Shown: positions 18,555 through 26,986 of the stretch, piece after piece
Numbering within the stretch: position 1 is the first letter of the stretch
Layout: every line of letters starts with the position of its first letter
Assembly: GCA_900551665.1 (NCBI GenBank)
Contig: URWW01000001.1
Span: forward strand, 1 to 64,000
Direction of reading: 5' to 3'
From: an uncultured Collinsella sp.
GTDB lineage: Bacteria; Actinomycetota; Coriobacteriia; Coriobacteriales; Coriobacteriaceae
Length of the DNA stretch: 64,000 bases
Position numbers and translations under genes: made by a program
Notes under the pieces: model-generated
The model's database searches: none
Told to the model about the DNA's origin: nothing
What the model saw: the letters and a program-made list of their open reading frames with translations, nothing else

Positions 18555-19724
18555 CTATCCCACCAAAGCAAGGACGATGCGCGGGCGGCCGGTGAAATCC
18601 TCGACGATGCGGACATCATGCATGCCAGCAGAGCGACACAGGTCGGCGGCAGCGTCCAGGTGACCCTCGTAAAGCTCGCATGCGAGCAAGCCGCCTGGGC
18701 GAAGCATATGCGGGGCGGCATTGACGAGCCTGCGGAAGATATCGAGGCCGTCTGCGCCTCCATCCAGCGCCAGCGCCGGCTCAAAGTCGGCAACCTCGTG
18801 CGGCAGCGACTCCATGATGGCGGAGGGAATATAGGGAGGGTTGGAAACCAACACGTCAAACGTTCCCCACTCGGTCTCACGGTTGAGCGGCGACACGAGA
18901 TTGCCCAAACGTACATCGACGTCGGTAGGCGAAATGCCCAGTGCATCGCGGTTGCGGATGCTCAGGTCGACTGCGCGGGGCTCAATGTCGATTGCGACGC
19001 ACCGGGCACGTCCCGAGCGCTCAGACGCAATGGAAAGCGAGATGCAACCCGTACCACACCCAACCTCGAGAACGCGTGCGCATCGGGTCTGATTCGGCTC
19101 CCCATCCCGAGCGGGAGCACCCTCGGAGAACTCGCCCTCTTCGACAGACGCGGCATCCGATACTCCCGCGTCCCCTTCGGCGCCATCGGCCGTCTCAATG
19201 GTTCCCTCGCCGTCCTCAAGCATGTCGAAATCATCGTCACGCAGTTCGCGTTCGACGACGGGCTCCTCATCCTTTTCCTTTGCCGCGGCGATCTCGGCCT
19301 GCAGGGCGGCCTCGACCTCGGCGTTCCAAGGCAGCTCAACACGCCCGCGCTCGACTGCGGGAGCGGCCCCGATGACCTCTCGGTCGAGATAGGCCAAAAC
19401 CTCTTCAACCAACAACTCGGTCTCGGGCCGTGGGATGAGCACGCCGGGCTCGCACATCACATCGATCGTGCGGAAGCTCGTCTCGCCGATGATGTACTGC
19501 AGCGGCTCGCCCTTGGCGCGGCGCACAACAGCCGTGTGCATTGCGGCAAGCTCCTCGCTCGACATCGGCTTGTCAAAGTTCACGTATATCTCAGTGCGCG
19601 AGAGCCCGGTCACACCCGACAGCAGCCATTCGGCGGATAGACGCGGACGCTCATCGCCCCGGTCCTTCAGGTAGTCGCGCGTCCAGTCCAGGCATCGCCT
19701 GATGGTCCACGTCTCGTTCGCCAT
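18555..19724 (-). CDS. prmC: release factor glutamine N5-methyltransferase with acidic insertion
   Basis: Methylates the Gln of the GGQ motif in RF1 and RF2. 389 aa against about 280 usual. The N-terminal helical domain (residues 1-75), the substrate segment PLQYIIGE and VLIPRPETE, SAM motif I VLEVGCGTGCIS, and catalytic SNPPYIP are all intact. Between LLVEEVLAYL (about 113) and RVLEVGCG (about 216) lies a 100-residue Ala/Glu/Asp-rich insertion, where other PrmC proteins have a short linker. Its substrate gene prfA is directly upstream, with a terminator between them. Confidence 0.94.
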   Translation of the reverse strand: MANETWTIRRCLDWTRDYLKDRGDERPRLSAEWLLSGVTGLSRTEIYVNFDKPMSSEELAAMHTAVVRRAKGEPLQYIIGETSFRTIDVMCEPGVLIPRPETELLVEEVLAYLDREVIGAAPAVERGRVELPWNAEVEAALQAEIAAAKEKDEEPVVERELRDDDFDMLEDGEGTIETADGAEGDAGVSDAASVEEGEFSEGAPARDGEPNQTRCARVLEVGCGTGCISLSIASERSGRARCVAIDIEPRAVDLSIRNRDALGISPTDVDVRLGNLVSPLNRETEWGTFDVLVSNPPYIPSAIMESLPHEVADFEPALALDGGADGLDIFRRLVNAAPHMLRPGGLLACELYEGHLDAAADLCRSAGMHDVRIVEDFTGRPRIVLALVG

Positions 19725-19853
19725 GGTGGCCTCCGTCCCTCGTATTGCATAGCCGCGATTCTACGGCACGGCCGACATGCGCCCCGTCGAGAACAGCGAA
19801 TTACAGCATTTCCCGTCCAAAAACAGTCCGTCTGCCCAAAACCTGACCGCTTG

Positions 19854-19888
19854 AAAAACGGGCCGCCGCCCCGAAGGACGACGGCCCG
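19854..19888 (-). terminator. terminator of prfA
   Basis: Stem CGGGCCG/CGGCCCG (19859-19865, 19882-19888), extendable inward, followed on the minus strand by TTTTT. It separates prfA from prmC, so prmC probably has its own promoter or depends on read-through. Confidence 0.85.
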
Positions 19889-19964
19889 AACAGGCACGTT
19901 TGCAGCCGAAGATTCCTAAACCGCGTTCGTCCGCGCGAACCGTCCTCGGCGATTTCGAACCCGC

Positions 19965-21032
19965 TTACACGGCCTCGGCGAGCTTGGCGGCGCGGTCGGC
20001 GGCCGCCAGGGCGTCGATGACGCCGGACAGCTGATCGCCCAGCAGCACGCCGTTGTAGGTGGAGTTGAAGCCGATGCGGTGGTCGGTCACACGGTCCTGC
20101 GGCAGGTTGTAGGTGCGGATCTTCTCCGAGCGGTTACCGTGGCCGATCTGGGCAGAGCGCTCGGCACCGAGCTCGGCCTGCTGCTTCTCAAGCTCCATCT
20201 CGTACAGGCGGGCGCGCAGCATCTGCATGCAGACCTCGCGGTTCTGGATCTGGGAGCGCTGCTCCTGGGACTGGACCACGGTGTTCGTGGGCAGGTGGGT
20301 GATGCGCACGGCGGAGTAGGTGGTATTGACGCACTGACCGCCGGGGCCGGAGGCGCAGTAGGTGTCGACGCGCAGGTCGGCCTGGTTAATCTGGATATCG
20401 ATCTCATCGGCCTCGGGCAGCACGGCCACCGTCGCGGTGGACGTCTGGATGCGGCCCTGGGACTCGGTCTTGGGGACGCGTTGCACGCGGTGCACGCCGG
20501 ACTCGTACTTCATGACGGAGTAGACCTTGTCGCCCTCGACCTTGAACTCGATTGACTTGAAGCCGCCGGCCTCGGAGGGGCTGGAGTCGAGCACCGTCAT
20601 CTTCCACTTCTTGGACTCGATGAAGCGCTGGTACATCTTAAAGAGGTCGCCCGCGAAGATGGCCGCCTCGTCGCCGCCTGCGGCGGAACGGATCTCGACG
20701 ATGGTGTCCTTCTCGTCCATCGGATCGCCCGGGATGAGCATGATCTTGATGTCTTCCTCGAGCTGGGGCAGCTTTGCCTCGTTCTCGGAGATCTCCATCT
20801 GGAGCATCTCCTTCTCGTCGGCGTCGGTGGCGTCGTGCAGCATCTCCTTGGCGACATCGATGTCGTCGAGGGCGCCCAGATACTCGCGAGCGGCCTTCAC
20901 CAGGTCGGTCTGGTGGGCGTACTCCTTGTTGAGGCGGGTGAATTCCTTGATATCGCTGGCGACGGCGGGGTCGGAGAGCTTCTTCTCGAGCTCCTCGAAA
21001 GCGATGATGATCTTCTCAAGCTTGTCGCGCAT
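19965..21032 (-). CDS. prfA: peptide chain release factor 1
   Basis: Recognises UAA and UAG and triggers peptide release. 355 aa. The catalytic SGPGGQ motif and the stop-codon-reading PxT tripeptide (RVPKTESQGRI) identify RF1 rather than RF2, which has SPF. The residue after GGQ is Cys-Val-Asn where His-Val-Asn is common. ATG with AAGGAG upstream. A leader ORF ending in UAG lies about 80 nt upstream. PrmC, which modifies the GGQ Gln, is the next gene. Confidence 0.98.
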   Translation of the reverse strand: MRDKLEKIIIAFEELEKKLSDPAVASDIKEFTRLNKEYAHQTDLVKAAREYLGALDDIDVAKEMLHDATDADEKEMLQMEISENEAKLPQLEEDIKIMLIPGDPMDEKDTIVEIRSAAGGDEAAIFAGDLFKMYQRFIESKKWKMTVLDSSPSEAGGFKSIEFKVEGDKVYSVMKYESGVHRVQRVPKTESQGRIQTSTATVAVLPEADEIDIQINQADLRVDTYCASGPGGQCVNTTYSAVRITHLPTNTVVQSQEQRSQIQNREVCMQMLRARLYEMELEKQQAELGAERSAQIGHGNRSEKIRTYNLPQDRVTDHRIGFNSTYNGVLLGDQLSGVIDALAAADRAAKLAEAV

Positions 21033-21113
21033 GATTGCTCCTTATGCGTTGGCTGTTGGCGAAATGCGGAAGGAAGCCCGCCGATGATGCGGCGAGCGGG
21101 GCGTCAAACGTAG

Positions 21114-21140
21114 CTAGAGCTTATCAAGCGCGATGTGCAT
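21114..21140 (-). CDS. putative 8-codon leader ORF of prfA ending in UAG
   Basis: MHIALDKL followed by TAG, preceded by a near-perfect Shine-Dalgarno (AAGGAGGAGG, 6 nt spacing). The upstream CCTCC/GGAGG pair (21158-21162, 21148-21152) could mask that site, though the predicted start of the transcript falls inside it. UAG is read only by RF1, the product of the next gene, which suggests feedback control (inference). A hairpin with CGCCG/CGGCG arms (about 21070-21090) lies between this ORF and prfA. Confidence 0.45.
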   Translation of the reverse strand: MHIALDKL

Positions 21141-21165
21141 GGTTCCTCCTCCTTGTTGGAGGCTA

Positions 21166-21195
21166 ATGATACCCAACCGACGAAAGTGGGCGCAA
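21166..21195 (-). promoter_or_regulatory. putative promoter of the prfA transcript
   Basis: On the minus strand TTGCGC (21190-21195), 18-bp spacer, TATCAT (21166-21171). The same TTGCGC -35 is seen before the atp operon. The start site would be near 21159, 19 nt before the leader ATG. Confidence 0.45.
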
Positions 21196-21242
21196 CGCCG
21201 CGGTAAAACGGACATGAAAAGCGCCCCGCGCTGCATCACCCC

Positions 21243-22133
21243 CTACAGCACGGTCATGCTGAAGGAGAAGTCGCGGGTCTCGCCCGGAGCGATGACGGTG
21301 ACGTTGCGCTTGTGCTCAAACACGTCATCCTCGCTGGTGAGGGTGGCATGGCCGGTCCAGGGCTCGAGGGCCACGAACGGGGCGTCACCCAGAGCGGACC
21401 AGATGCCGATGTACTTGAAATCGGGGAAGTCGACGCGCACGCCGCGACCGCTCTTGGTGCCGCGCAGGGTGAGCGTGCCGCCGGGGACGTCCGTGAGCAT
21501 GACGGCGTCATTGGCGAACAGCTCGTGGCTGACGGGCAGGACATCCGCGTTCTCCACGGGCGTGGTGCTCTCGTCGAACGTGAGCAGGCCACCCTCGGCG
21601 ATAGTGGGGGCAACGCAGGTCCACGGCTCGGAGAACTCGATCACGTACTCGTCGAATGCCTCGTCCTCGGCGCCGGGCGCGGGGACGTTGAACGCAGGGT
21701 GACCGCCCACGGAGAAGGGCATGTCGGCGGTGCCCGTGTTGGTGACGGAGAAGGTCTGGGTAAGCGTGGCCTCACCCGTGATGGCGTACACCATGTTGAG
21801 CTTGAACTCATACGGATACGCCTCGAGCGTCTCGGGCGAGCTGGTGAACTCGAAGGTCACCGCAGAGCCGTCCTCGGCCACCTCAGCGACACGGTGCTCG
21901 TTGATACGGGCGAGACCGTGGCGCGGCATGCAGCATGTGCCCTGGGCGCTCTCGGCCTCATCGCCGCGCAGGGAGCCGACGATGGGGAACAACACGGGGG
22001 CGTGCTTACCCCAAAACGCCGGGTCCGCCTGCCACAGATACTCGCGGCCGTCGAGTGCGAGGCTCGTGAGCTCGGCGCCCTTGGAGCTGATGGTGGCGGA
22101 AAGACCGCCCTTGGATATGGTCGTGTTCGACAT
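21243..22133 (-). CDS. aldose 1-epimerase family protein (LacX/YihR-like)
   Basis: GalM-fold protein of 296 aa, expected to interconvert alpha and beta anomers of a sugar or sugar phosphate. Features: SKGAELTSLALDGREYLWQ, HGLAR (catalytic His region), SVGGHPAFNVP (second His) and FVALEPWTGHAT near the C terminus. Start ATG 22133 has GAAAGG 7 nt upstream; the longer frame runs through the divergent promoter region. Transcribed away from marR. The sugar is unknown. Confidence 0.88.
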   Translation of the reverse strand: MSNTTISKGGLSATISSKGAELTSLALDGREYLWQADPAFWGKHAPVLFPIVGSLRGDEAESAQGTCCMPRHGLARINEHRVAEVAEDGSAVTFEFTSSPETLEAYPYEFKLNMVYAITGEATLTQTFSVTNTGTADMPFSVGGHPAFNVPAPGAEDEAFDEYVIEFSEPWTCVAPTIAEGGLLTFDESTTPVENADVLPVSHELFANDAVMLTDVPGGTLTLRGTKSGRGVRVDFPDFKYIGIWSALGDAPFVALEPWTGHATLTSEDDVFEHKRNVTVIAPGETRDFSFSMTVL

Positions 22134-22253
22134 GGCGAAACCTTTCGGACGAAGATGGAGGCGCACCGGGCGCCCATGATGAACGGCGCTTGCAACGCGA
22201 TTGCACACCCCATTATCCCCCGTTTGGCCCCGTCGTGCGACGGGCACATTAAC

Positions 22254-22289
22254 GTTCGGTTCCATATTGTTCGGTACCTTGACTATCAT
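22254..22289 (+). promoter_or_regulatory. putative marR promoter/operator
   Basis: Direct repeat GTTCGGT at 22254-22260 and 22269-22275 brackets a -35-like TTCCAT (about 22260-22265), with -10 TATCAT at 22284-22289. The repeat placement fits an autoregulatory operator for the MarR protein encoded just downstream. Confidence 0.35.
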
Positions 22290-22341
22290 GCCGGGCACTC
22301 GTACCCTCGAGTGGACGAATTCGAGAGTAGGAGGAACAGAC

Positions 22342-22833
22342 ATGGAAACACCCACGCCCAGCGCGATCTGCCGGGCCATGAACAGCATCGAGACACCCGA
22401 AGCGCAGCAGGACGAGACGATCGTTCGCGCCAAGCGCATTCTCAGGGGGCTCGGCTTCTGCGGCCACTACATGCATTTCCACGGCGGCGGCCGATCCGGC
22501 CAGATCCCCATCCTATGCATGCTCGACCGCTGCGGGGGGACGCTCTCCCAACAGGAGCTCGGCATGCGCTTTGAGATCAAGCCCGGTTCGCTCTCCGAGA
22601 TCCTCTCCAAGATGGAGACTGCCGGCCTGATCGAGCGCACGCGCGACACCAAGGACCGTCGCCAGCTGTTCGTCCACCTCACTGACGAGGGCACGCGCCT
22701 CGCCCACCTCGAACACGAGAAGCGCGACCGCTTCCGCCGCAGCGCCTTCGCCGCTCTAACCGTCGAGGAACAGGAGCAGCTCGCCGAGATGCTCGAGAAG
22801 ATCCGCGTCACCTGGGAGGAACTTGATGATTAA
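22342..22833 (+). CDS. MarR-family transcriptional regulator
   Basis: 163 aa winged-helix regulator. HTH region LSQQELGMRFEIKPGSLSEIL with wing DTKDRRQLFVHLTDEG, the classic MarR layout, and C-terminal dimer helices (EEQEQLAEMLEKI). Start ATG 22342 follows AGGAGG by 8 nt. It overlaps the first exporter gene by 8 nt, so it probably controls the efflux operon it belongs to. Its ligand is unknown. Confidence 0.93.
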   Translation: METPTPSAICRAMNSIETPEAQQDETIVRAKRILRGLGFCGHYMHFHGGGRSGQIPILCMLDRCGGTLSQQELGMRFEIKPGSLSEILSKMETAGLIERTRDTKDRRQLFVHLTDEGTRLAHLEHEKRDRFRRSAFAALTVEEQEQLAEMLEKIRVTWEELDD

Positions 22834-24703
22834 AACCCTCGTGTCATCCGTTCGCGATTACAAGCTGCCGTCCATTGCCACACCGATCCTGGTGCTGTGC
22901 GAGGTCGCCTGCGAAATGGCGATTCCCTTTGTCACGGCCAACCTCATCGACACCATCAAAGACGGCGCGCAGATCGCACAGATCATGCCCACGGCCGGCG
23001 TTCTCGTGGGCCTCGCGCTCGTCTCGCTGTTCTTCGGTGCGGCGGCGGGCGTCACCTGCAGCTACGCAAGCTGCGGTTTTGCCAAGAACCTGCGCCACGA
23101 CCTGTTCTACAAGATCCAGACGTTCTCGTTCGCCAACATCGACCTCTTCTCGAGCTCGTCGCTCGTGACGCGCCTCACCACCGACGTCGCCAACGTGCAG
23201 CAGGCGTTCATGCTCATCATCCGCATCGCCGTCCGCGCGCCGCTCGTCTTGGTGTTCGCCTTTGCCATGGCCTACGCCATGGGAGGCTACATCTCCTTTG
23301 TCTATCTGGCCATGATCCCGCTGCTCGGCTGCGGTCTGGGATTCATCATCCACAGGGTCGGGCCGATCTTCACCCGCGTGTTCCGCAAGTACGACGCTCT
23401 CAACGAGTCGGTCGAGGAGAACGTGACCGGCATGCGCGTGGTCAAGAGCTACGTGCGTGAGAACTACGAGAAGGAGAAGTTCGCCCGCGCCGCCGAGGAT
23501 GTCCGCGCCGACTTCACCCGCGCCGAGAAGCTGCTCGCCCTCAACAACCCGATGATGAACCTGTGCGTCAACGGTGCCTTCGTCGTCATCATCTACCTGG
23601 GTTCCAAGCTCATCATCACCAGCCAGGGCGCCCTGTTCGACGTGGGCCAGCTCTCCTCCACCTTCACCTACGGATTCCAGATCCTCATGAGCCTCATGCA
23701 GCTCTCCATGATCTTTGTGATGGTCACCATGTCCGAGGAGAGCGCGAACCGTATCGTCGAGGTGCTGAAGGCCGAGCCCACCATCACGAACCCCGCCGAG
23801 GCCGCACGCGAGGTCGCGGACGGCTCGATCGACTTCGACCATGTGAGCTTCAAATACTCCGAGCACGCCGAGCGCCAGGCACTCGACGACATCGACCTGC
23901 ATATCGCAAGCGGCGAGACCATCGGCATCATCGGAGGAACCGGCTCCGCCAAGTCCACGCTCGTGAACCTCATCGCACGCCTGTACGACGCGACCGAGGG
24001 CACCGTGCGCGTGGGCGGGCGCGATGTGCGCTCTTACGACCTCGATGCGCTGCGCCACGAGGTGGCCATGGTGCTGCAGAAAAACGTCCTGTTCAGCGGC
24101 ACCATCGCGGAGAACCTGCGCTGGGGCGACGAGAACGCCACCGATGAGGAGGTCCGCGAGGCGGCCCATCTGGCCTGCGCCGACGAGTTCATCGACGGCT
24201 TCCCGAAGGGCTATGACACATGGATCGAGCAGGGCGGCTCCAACGTCTCGGGCGGTCAGAAGCAGCGCCTGTGCATCGCGCGAGCCCTGCTGCGCCGTCC
24301 CAAGATCTTGATCTTGGACGATTCCACGAGCGCCGTGGACACCAAGACCGACGCCAAGATCCGTGCTGGCCTCGCCGCATACCTGCCCCAGACCACCAAG
24401 CTCATCATCGCCCAGCGCATCGCCTCCGTGCAGGACGCCGACCGCATCATCGTGATGGAGGGCGGCCGCATTGCCGCAATGGGCACGCACGAGGAGCTGC
24501 TCGAGACCTCCGAGATCTACCGCGAGACGTTCACCTCGCAAAACAAGATGGGTGAGGAGGCCGTGGACGGCGACGGCTCCCCGCATGCCGACAACGATGC
24601 ACCCGCAGCGCGCGAGACCGTCGACGCCGACCGGCAAGCCGCCGAAGAACTTGCCCACGCATTCGAAACCACGATACAGGAAGGAGGTGAGGCCCATGAG
24701 TAA
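22826..24703 (+). CDS. heterodimeric ABC exporter subunit A (degenerate catalytic site)
   Basis: Type IV ABC exporter half (six membrane helices then ATPase), 625 aa. Walker A is GGTGSAKST (Ala for the last Gly), signature NVSGGQKQR is canonical, and Walker B LILDDSTSAVD has Asp in place of the catalytic Glu. This combination marks the non-hydrolysing partner of heterodimeric exporters such as BmrCD or TM287/288. An acidic tail of about 45 residues follows the ATPase. GGAGG precedes the ATG, which overlaps the end of marR. Substrate not predictable. Confidence 0.94.
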   Translation: MIKTLVSSVRDYKLPSIATPILVLCEVACEMAIPFVTANLIDTIKDGAQIAQIMPTAGVLVGLALVSLFFGAAAGVTCSYASCGFAKNLRHDLFYKIQTFSFANIDLFSSSSLVTRLTTDVANVQQAFMLIIRIAVRAPLVLVFAFAMAYAMGGYISFVYLAMIPLLGCGLGFIIHRVGPIFTRVFRKYDALNESVEENVTGMRVVKSYVRENYEKEKFARAAEDVRADFTRAEKLLALNNPMMNLCVNGAFVVIIYLGSKLIITSQGALFDVGQLSSTFTYGFQILMSLMQLSMIFVMVTMSEESANRIVEVLKAEPTITNPAEAAREVADGSIDFDHVSFKYSEHAERQALDDIDLHIASGETIGIIGGTGSAKSTLVNLIARLYDATEGTVRVGGRDVRSYDLDALRHEVAMVLQKNVLFSGTIAENLRWGDENATDEEVREAAHLACADEFIDGFPKGYDTWIEQGGSNVSGGQKQRLCIARALLRRPKILILDDSTSAVDTKTDAKIRAGLAAYLPQTTKLIIAQRIASVQDADRIIVMEGGRIAAMGTHEELLETSEIYRETFTSQNKMGEEAVDGDGSPHADNDAPAARETVDADRQAAEELAHAFETTIQEGGEAHE

Positions 24704-26615
24704 GCCCGCCAACAACGCACGCGCCAAGGGCTCCAAACCCGGCACGCTCAAGCGCCTCGTCAAGATGCTCTTCTCGTTCTATCCGGTCCTGCTTCCGCTG
24801 GTGATGCTCGGCGTGGTGCTGTGCGCCCTCATCAACTCCATCGGTTCGGTCTTCCTGCAGAAGGCCCTCGAGGTCATCTCGACCTCCTGGCAGACCGGCG
24901 ATTGGGCCGCCGCGCGCCCGCAGATCTTGGGCCTCGTGACCACCCTCGCCGTCATCTACATCATCGGCAACCTGTCCTCGCTCTTCTGGAACCGCTACAT
25001 GGGCGTCGTCACGCAGGGATCGCTCATGAAGCTGCGTGAGAAGATGTTCAACCACATGCAGGACCTGCCGATCCGTTACTTCGACACCAACCAGCGCGGC
25101 GACATCATGTCGCACTACACCAACGACATCGACACCCTGCGCCAGATGATCTCGCAATCGCTGCCGAACCTGGTCATGACCGTCATCGTTTTGACCACGG
25201 TGTTCAGCATCATGCTGTACTTCTCGGTGTGGATGTGCCTGGTCATCGTCATCGGTGTGCTGTGCATGGTTGCACTCACCAAGGTGCTTGGCTCAAACTC
25301 CGCCCGCTTCTTCATCGCTCAACAGCGCGAGCTCGGCGTGGTCGAGGGCCATATCGAGGAGGTCATGGGCGGTCAGAAAGTCGTGAAGGCGTTCTGCCAC
25401 GAGGCGGCCGCTGAGGCCGATTTCGACGAGCGCAACGAGCGCCTGTTCGAGGTGTCCCAGAAGGCGAATATGTTCGCCAATATCCTCATGCCCGTCCTCA
25501 TGAACCTCGGCAACCTCATCTACGTGATGGTTGCCCTGGCAGGTGGCGTGTTCCTCGCGCTCGGCGTTCCGAATCTGTCCATCTCGGGCCTGCCGCTGTC
25601 CATCGCCGTGGTGGTTCCGTTCCTCAACATGACCAAGCAGTTCTGCGGCCAGATCGGCCAGATCTCCCAGCAGATCAACGCCGTGGTCATGGGCCTGGCG
25701 GGCGCTGAGCGCATCTTCGCCCTGCTCGACGAGGAGCCCGAGACCGACGAGGGGTATGTCACGCTCGTGAACGCCCAGGTCAATCCCGAGACCTGGCAGA
25801 TCGAGGAGGCCGACCACCACACCGGCCTGTGGGCCTGGAAGCACCCGCACCGCGCGGACGGCACTGTGACCTACGAGCCCCTGCGCGGAGACGTGCAGAT
25901 GGACGATGTCGACTTTGGCTATACCCCGGACCACGAGGTGCTGCACGGCGTTTCCGTGTACGCCAGACCCGGCCAGAAGATCGCCTTTGTGGGCGCCACC
26001 GGCGCGGGCAAGACAACGATCACCAACCTCATCAACCGTTTCTACGACATCGCAGACGGCAAGATCCGCTACGACGGCATCAACGTGAACAAGATCCGCA
26101 AGGCAGACCTGCGCCGGTCGCTCGGCGTGGTGCTCCAGGACGTCAACCTGTTCACCGGCACCGTGATGGACAACATCCGCTACGGCAACCTCGAGGCCAC
26201 CGACGAGGAGTGCATCCATGCCGCCGAGCTCGCGGGAGCCGACGACTTCATCCGTCGCCTGCCCGAGGGATACGACACCATGCTCACCGGCAACGGATCG
26301 CAGCTCTCGCAGGGGCAGCGCCAGCTCATCTCCATCGCGCGCGCCGCGGTTGCCGACCCGCCGGCGATGATTCTGGACGAGGCGACGAGCTCCATCGACA
26401 CGCGCACCGAGGCCATCGTGCAGCGCGGTATGGACGCGCTCATGCAGGGTCGCACGACCTTCGTGATCGCCCATCGCCTGAGCACCGTGCGCAACTCGGA
26501 CCTGATCATCTGCCTGGACCACGGGCGCGTGATCGAGCGCGGCACGCACGACGAGCTCATCGCCAAACGCGGTTACTACTACCAGCTCTACACCGGCGCG
26601 TTTGAACTCGAGTAG
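24696..26615 (+). CDS. heterodimeric ABC exporter subunit B (catalytic partner)
   Basis: 639 aa exporter half. Membrane domain about 30-330 with ENVTGM-equivalent IEEVMGGQKVVKAF, then the ATPase: Walker A GATGAGKTT, signature LSQGQRQ, Walker B MILDEATSSID with catalytic Glu, switch His in IAHRLS. An insertion of about 40 residues (VTLVNAQVNPETWQ to RADGTVTYEPLRG) precedes the ATPase. Start ATG 24696 behind AAGGAGGTGA overlaps subunit A by 8 nt, indicating coupled translation. Confidence 0.95.
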   Translation: MSKPANNARAKGSKPGTLKRLVKMLFSFYPVLLPLVMLGVVLCALINSIGSVFLQKALEVISTSWQTGDWAAARPQILGLVTTLAVIYIIGNLSSLFWNRYMGVVTQGSLMKLREKMFNHMQDLPIRYFDTNQRGDIMSHYTNDIDTLRQMISQSLPNLVMTVIVLTTVFSIMLYFSVWMCLVIVIGVLCMVALTKVLGSNSARFFIAQQRELGVVEGHIEEVMGGQKVVKAFCHEAAAEADFDERNERLFEVSQKANMFANILMPVLMNLGNLIYVMVALAGGVFLALGVPNLSISGLPLSIAVVVPFLNMTKQFCGQIGQISQQINAVVMGLAGAERIFALLDEEPETDEGYVTLVNAQVNPETWQIEEADHHTGLWAWKHPHRADGTVTYEPLRGDVQMDDVDFGYTPDHEVLHGVSVYARPGQKIAFVGATGAGKTTITNLINRFYDIADGKIRYDGINVNKIRKADLRRSLGVVLQDVNLFTGTVMDNIRYGNLEATDEECIHAAELAGADDFIRRLPEGYDTMLTGNGSQLSQGQRQLISIARAAVADPPAMILDEATSSIDTRTEAIVQRGMDALMQGRTTFVIAHRLSTVRNSDLIICLDHGRVIERGTHDELIAKRGYYYQLYTGAFELE

Positions 26616-26637
26616 GCTCGCCCTTCGAAAGCTGCTG

Positions 26638-26773
26638 GAGGTTATGAACGATTGACCCCCTGCCACCTGTTTTGAGCGCATTATTTCCGCAGGTAGATAC
26701 GTGTACAAAAAAGGAGCTTATGAACGAACCGTTCATAAGCTCCTTTTCTTGCCGGAAAATCGTTCATAACCTC
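26638..26773. repeat. nested inverted-repeat element between ABC exporter and ccm operon
   Basis: Outer perfect 16-bp inverted repeat GAGGTTATGAACGATT (26638-26653) and its complement (26758-26773) flank an inner perfect 18-bp hairpin (26709-26726, 26730-26747). The motif TTATGAACG occurs in all four arms. The convergent genes on each side end or nearly end here. Confidence 0.8.
26705..26751. terminator. bidirectional terminator
   Basis: 18-bp perfect stem with a 3-nt loop, A-rich on the left and TTTTCTT on the right, so it can stop transcripts from both strands: the ABC operon on plus and the ccm operon on minus. Confidence 0.9.
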
Positions 26774-26791
26774 ACACAAGGAGGCCGCCTT

Positions 26792-26986
26792 TTACTCTTG
26801 GGCGTTACGCTCGCGATCCTCGAGGGCGCGCTTGAGGGCGTCGATATCGGCCTCGGTGCGCTTGGACTTACGCCAAAGGGAGAAAACGAAGGCGAACAGG
26901 GCGAGCAGTATGCCCACATACGCAGCGAGCACGTAGGGGGCGGCGGGCAACACGGTCGAATAGACCTCGGAGAGAATCGGATCCAT
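26792..26986 (-). CDS. ccmD: CcmD-like small haem exporter protein
   Basis: 64 aa with one membrane helix (APYVLAAYVGILLALFAFV) followed by a basic Lys/Arg stretch and a charged helix, the architecture of CcmD, which helps release holo-CcmE from the CcmABC complex. AAGGAGG 5 nt before the ATG; it starts at the ccmC stop. Assigned by architecture and position; CcmD proteins have little conserved sequence. Confidence 0.75.
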   Translation of the reverse strand: MDPILSEVYSTVLPAAPYVLAAYVGILLALFAFVFSLWRKSKRTEADIDALKRALEDRERNAQE

